In this document: piece after piece, positions 59,501 to 64,000 of the stretch | Layout of the letters: each line of letters starts with the position of its first letter | Numbering within the stretch: the stretch's first letter is position 1 | Origin: CBCOTE01 sp965112965 | GTDB lineage: Bacteria; Desulfobacterota; Desulfovibrionia; Desulfovibrionales; Desulfovibrionaceae | Length of the DNA: 64,000 nt | Assembly: GCA_965112965.1 (NCBI GenBank) | Contig: CBCOTE010000019.1 | Coordinates: 186,001 to 250,000 of the forward strand | Reading direction: 5' to 3' | The notes under the pieces: model-generated | The model's database searches: none | The model's input: the letters and a program-made list of their open reading frames with translations, nothing else | What the model was told of the DNA's origin: nothing | Position numbers and translations under genes: made by a program

Positions 59501-62500
59501 TAAATAATTTTTCGTACGACGTTAAAATCTAGACGAACATGTCGAAGAGCTCGTTCTTAAGAGAGCCTTTTGGTCTATATATTCTGGCCGTGGAAGGTTG
59601 TTATCGGCGTCTTAGATATAGCAGTTGCGACTTTATGTCATAAACGAACGTACTATGTGCCGTCGTTCGATGAAGATGTGTATATAGTCTGATTGTAGTC
59701 GTAGTATTCGTGCTACCCTTAGCTTTTTATGTAGGAACAGGGCGTACTCGTAGATGTTAACATAGGTGCAGTGGGCCTCCAGGGCGGCCAAAATCCTACA
59801 AGAAGCAGAAATCTGGCTGATATAATCACTGTTATCTAGAGATTGGTTATGCTCAAAAATTAAACACAATAGTCAGCTTTTGTCCCAATCCTATTAAAAC
59901 TTTGTGCTATAGAATCGTAATAAGTGTAGATTAAGTCTAGAGTACGGTCAAGGAAGTATTTGATGGAGAGGCACCTTAGATGTTTAACTTGATCACGACA
60001 TATCAATCGTGGTGACTAGGCTGCGCTATACAAGATTGTCGCGCATGGCGAATAAGAAGATCAAGGTAAAATTATGTTGATTATATTGGTCTTAGCGACA
60101 GGCTATGGAATACATCAGGTGACGTTTAATGGATAAGGCAAGATTTTTTTGTGATTCTGAGAAAGTAAGATGAGATGGAAAAAATTGCCTTTTCTGTGGA
60201 ATATGTCATAAAGGATAGGCTATGACTACTGGATAGGTGACTGGGGCGGATTATCTTTTCCGAAGCAGACGTACGGTGTAGTGCCAATGGACGTCCATGG
60301 CTATTTTGAGAGCGCTCCATTCCCTATGGAGTTAGTTGCGTGGCCTTGACGAAGTCGTTGTAGATCTTTATGGCGTTGCCTAGGACTTTTAGAACTGGCC
60401 GCGGAGAGCAAATTATTTTTTTTAGTGATTCATTCTTGATAGCCTTGATTTAAGTACGGCTGACCTTTTTGTGTCGGCCTTAGATGGCATAGATCAGACT
60501 GTATTTAAATCAGGTATCGGTTTTTTTGTTTAGGCTTAGTATGAATAGCATATAAAAGCAACGGAACTGACTGTGTATTTATAGTACTTTTGAGTGATGA
60601 TGCCACCGCTGCTTATGGTTATTTGTGGCAGTGTTTTATTTTTTTGTTTGTTAAAAAAACGAAAAATAAGAAGCATGTTGGTCAATAATGGAGTATGACG
60701 CGTGGTATCATATGGTAGTTCGATGACAGTGAGTTACTTTTGGGGGTTGTAGTGGGTAGGCGATACAGCAGTCACGTTCGGCTTTAGTGGCATTCAGTGG
60801 TTTTTAGCATTTTCTGTAATCACAGCACCCCAGACTTGGGCTTGTAAATAAGTTGGTACTTTAGGTAGGTTTTCTAACATGTCTTTGAATATTCGGACGA
60901 TATGGGCTGGGATTTGGTCAAGGCTCAATAGCCCAGAAATTTATATAATTGCGTATCTGGGCATCAAATGCATTTATGCTGTTGAATTCATTTACGACGC
61001 CAACCGATAAAATCTAATTATGAGTCCATGAACTTAGCTGGATTCAATTGAGATATTTTTTAGTATATTTTTTTTGCCAGTACTTCACAGGTATACTAAA
61101 GTTAACATATTAGTTTAGGCGGCCAGCCATTTGAAACGGCACGCCTGAGTGGGGTATATGCGTTGGTGTTTTTTCGGTTACATAGAGACTCCTCGCAAGA
61201 TCCTGTTTAAATATAATGAGTGTTTTTTTAATAATTGCTGCAAGGGTTTGTCTGTAGTTAAATGATATAATATTTTTTTTGTTAAACTATGATTGTGGAT
61301 CAGTAGAATAGGTATATTGTTTATCGGTATTAGTTGTCCACAGAGGGATTAAAGTGCCCGAAAAACAGAGACGCTTACAGTCTAGAAAAATCGTCTAACA
61401 TAATCTATTTTAGACAAGGACACAGCCTCATATGTCACATTTGTTTTCTGGTAAGGTATCTAAAAAAATAAGGCGATAGTCTTAACCATGGCGTTACGTA
61501 TTCTGGACGGCTCTATCTTAAGAATTATGCATATGGCGAAAAATATCTAAGCCCGACTGATGATCAACTTTGATCTAGCTCAGGTCGCGTGTATCATGTT
61601 GCCATCTATATATTTAAGATTACTAGAAGCATTAATCTGAAAAATCAGAGACCCAAAGTTTGATCTGCAAAACTGGTAGCCCAGCTAAGCCATTGATTTG
61701 GTTTGACTTATTTCTATATCGTATTAAATCTCTATTGCATTCGACTGCATATCCAGTCTAAACTGGGCATGATGTGTTGGAATAGAGCAGTTGGCCTGTG
61801 GTGGTGAACAGTATATACGGTAAGCGTAAGCGGATTGGTCCAGCAAATTTGAGATATTTTGGTGGATATCGTCTGGTTTATATAGTTTTTAGTATGTGCA
61901 GGACAATTGTATGGTTTAGTGCCGGAAAAGTTGGGAGAGTCTATGAATCTGAATTAATGAGAGGTCTGGTGGATGATAATATTGTAGTCAGAAGCATTAT
62001 CGACTGCGTAGCTAGGACCAACTATGCATTATAGCAAAGTTATTGTTTTGAGACGGGCTGGACGATATTCTCGATGAACACCCAGTCGCTATAGTAGAGC
62101 GTGCCGGTTTATCTTTGTAGTTGGCAGTGGGTATTATATTTCTGGGACTAGCAGATTGTATTGAATGGGCCCGTTCGTTTTAGTCGTCGGCTATAGCGAT
62201 CCCCTAGGTCCTTTTGTTGGTTGTTATAGGCATGAGCCTGGGTGCTCATACTCACCCAGCTGCCTCCGTAGCGATATGAAAGAGGTGACTAAATTGTTTG
62301 AGGCCTATAGCAGGATGGCTCAGCATATGGCCGTAGCTTACACGAACTTAAAGTAGCAAGACGGGTTATTTATAATTTGCTAATGCCAGTCTAGAGTAGG
62401 AACTAGCTCGATTTGATCTGACAACAGGAGTATACCACCGTTGAGCATATCCGTAATCTGGCCGGAAGGCGTGACCTCCGGATATATTCAATCACTATTT

Positions 62501-64000
62501 TACTGAGTTCAACGAATTTAAGCTTTGGTTCTTCTTCATGTCTCTCATAAGCTTTATATTCCAGTTGACCTTAGCAGCTGGATTTAGTAAAAAAACATAG
62601 CCTAAAAATCGCTATTATTTCTTTTTATAGAAGGATATTGGCAAGCTGATGAAGTTCAGTTTTCGACTTGTGCAACCTGGTATTGTGGTGACCTATGGAG
62701 TTGTTGACTAGGGCGATCAATAATTTTCTAGATTTTTTTAAGTTTGAGTACGGTTGGCCTCACTCGGAACAATCGTCCGCTGGTCTTGTCGCCGGCTGTG
62801 ATCTATTACCTTAGAGTCGTGCATGGTATACGCCAGACTACTGACTGTTGGATTTCAAAATAAATGTGCCTCGAGGAACCAGTGCTGTTGTTGATGATTT
62901 CGATCGGGCTATAACGCGTGCTGCTAAGTCTTATTAATTAATGCAGTTAATTTTATACTATATGACAGGTTATGACTCAAGAGTTGTGTTGCGGCCAGGT
63001 TTCGATATGGGTCGTCCAACACGAGCCAGGACATTTTTCTGATCAGACCCAGAATACATTTTCGACCACTTTTGTTAAAGGTTCCATATCGTTCGTGCTA
63101 TCAACTGGTCTAGCTATGTCAGGAAATTTACCTGTGCCAAGCGTCGTATAATGTAGGAAGGGTTGGCGTGAAGAGATATTACGAGAAACTGCAGTTCAAC
63201 ATATTGGAGCTGCAGAACTTTAATAACTTATAACTGATGCATATTTTTTAGTAGTCGTCTGGGTGCGAAAAAAAGTTAGCACTAGTGAATGTTATGCATA
63301 TCATAGCCTTAGTGTTTATCAACAGCGATTAATCTAGACTGCACTAACAACCATCAGGTGTGGTTGGAATACCTGACATCTGCGGGTCTGTAGCTCATGT
63401 GGCACAATGTGGCGAGGACATTGCTATGCGCTTTAAACATTAGATTATGGATCGGGGGGGTATGGTGTCGACTATCGTTGCTGGCCGCTTAAGCTAAGTC
63501 CTGGGAATATACCTCTTGCGGATAGTTTTTTATAGACGGCTCCATAAGCAGTTGTTGGTCATGATTATCGGCGGAGCAATTATATTTTTTTGTCTTGGCA
63601 AAAGTCTTCTAGATTTATAATAAATTATTTCAGCTTCATAAGGAAATATTTGTCCCCGTCTTGACGTGTAGGTTGAATGTTGTGAAGTACAATCTGGTCA
63701 ACGCCTTCCGTATGGCCCCTTATTGCGCATAAAATGGTTTTCCTCAGGAACTTGAGACTAGAGATAGCTGCCAATTGGTCAAAATTGTTTTTCAGGTGTT
63801 ATCGTACGTGGTAACATTAGCGATCATTAAATACTGTAATTGTTCCTACTGATAAAAAATAATACAAAGTCAACATCTTGGCTACTGAATGCTCTTTAAG
63901 GATGGAAAAGGTGAACGCTATAGGGAGAAAAGTAAGGGTTTATTTTTTTACAAGAAAGTTCCTTAAGTATATTCTGATTTTCTTAAAAATTATTTCGTTT
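59501..64000. other. 4.5 kb without recognisable genes
   Basis: No frame longer than about 78 codons is convincing. Frames at 59633-59869 (minus), 61798-62034 and 62165-62356 (plus) have some protein character but no family match. A G7 tract is at 63454-63460. The sequence runs to the window edge. Confidence 0.55.

Noticed and set aside
61798..62356. Two plus-strand open frames in the AT-rich end
   Set aside because: No ribosome binding site, no family match and no support from neighbours.
1..64000. tRNA, rRNA, insertion sequence, phage or attachment sites
   Set aside because: I looked for T-loop motifs, transposase motifs and long flanking repeats and saw none that I could support by eye.

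Overview
The window looks like a piece of a decaying genome from a Gram-negative, deltaproteobacterium-like (Desulfovibrio-type) bacterium, most likely a host-restricted or symbiotic lineage. The gene set fits that group: Tol-Pal, a GlrK/QseG/GlrR-like signalling trio, SelA, RNase J and a YggT-YggU-DUF465 cluster. I count about 25 intact genes covering only about 42% of the 64 kb. The rest is long, stop-rich, homopolymer-rich DNA in which frame-broken gene remnants can still be read. A termite-protist symbiont such as Candidatus Adiutrix is a possible comparison, but the sequence alone cannot settle the species.

Layout. 1-2 kb: broken gmhA, a broken GGDEF gene and an intact universal stress protein, all on the minus strand. 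4.7-8.5 kb: the heat-shock cluster hrcA-grpE-dnaK, in which hrcA is a wreck, grpE carries nine perfect 48-bp in-frame tandem repeats, and dnaK is normal. 9.3-10 kb: a DUF2064-like gene. 11.5-13.5 kb: an MBOAT acyltransferase next to a broken ompH/skp. 13.5-20.8 kb: a graveyard with remnants of a CobI-like methyltransferase and a PAS histidine kinase. 20.8-24.1 kb: a small protein, a VanZ-like protein, RNase J and PlsC. 25-31 kb: an EF-G-like GTPase, then sensor kinase, lipoprotein and sigma-54 activator. 31-34 kb: MFS remnant, yggT, broken yggU, DUF465. 34.8-36.6 kb: an exported FG-GAP/VCBS protein. 39.9-46.5 kb: minus-strand folC-selA-glycosyltransferase-UDP-sugar decarboxylase, tightly coupled, then an M18 aminopeptidase. 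51.9-56.4 kb: tolQ-tolR-tolA-tolB-pal with a strong terminator. 56.4-64 kb: AT-rich non-coding DNA with one phosphatase-like remnant.

Functional picture. What survives is protein folding (GrpE, DnaK), RNA decay, phospholipid and folate synthesis, selenocysteine charging, surface polysaccharide modification, envelope constriction (Tol-Pal) and one envelope-sensing circuit. What has died is regulation (HrcA, a PAS kinase, a GGDEF protein), heptose/LPS supply (GmhA), an outer-membrane chaperone (OmpH/Skp), cobalamin synthesis and efflux. The most unusual single object is the repeat-expanded GrpE N-terminus.
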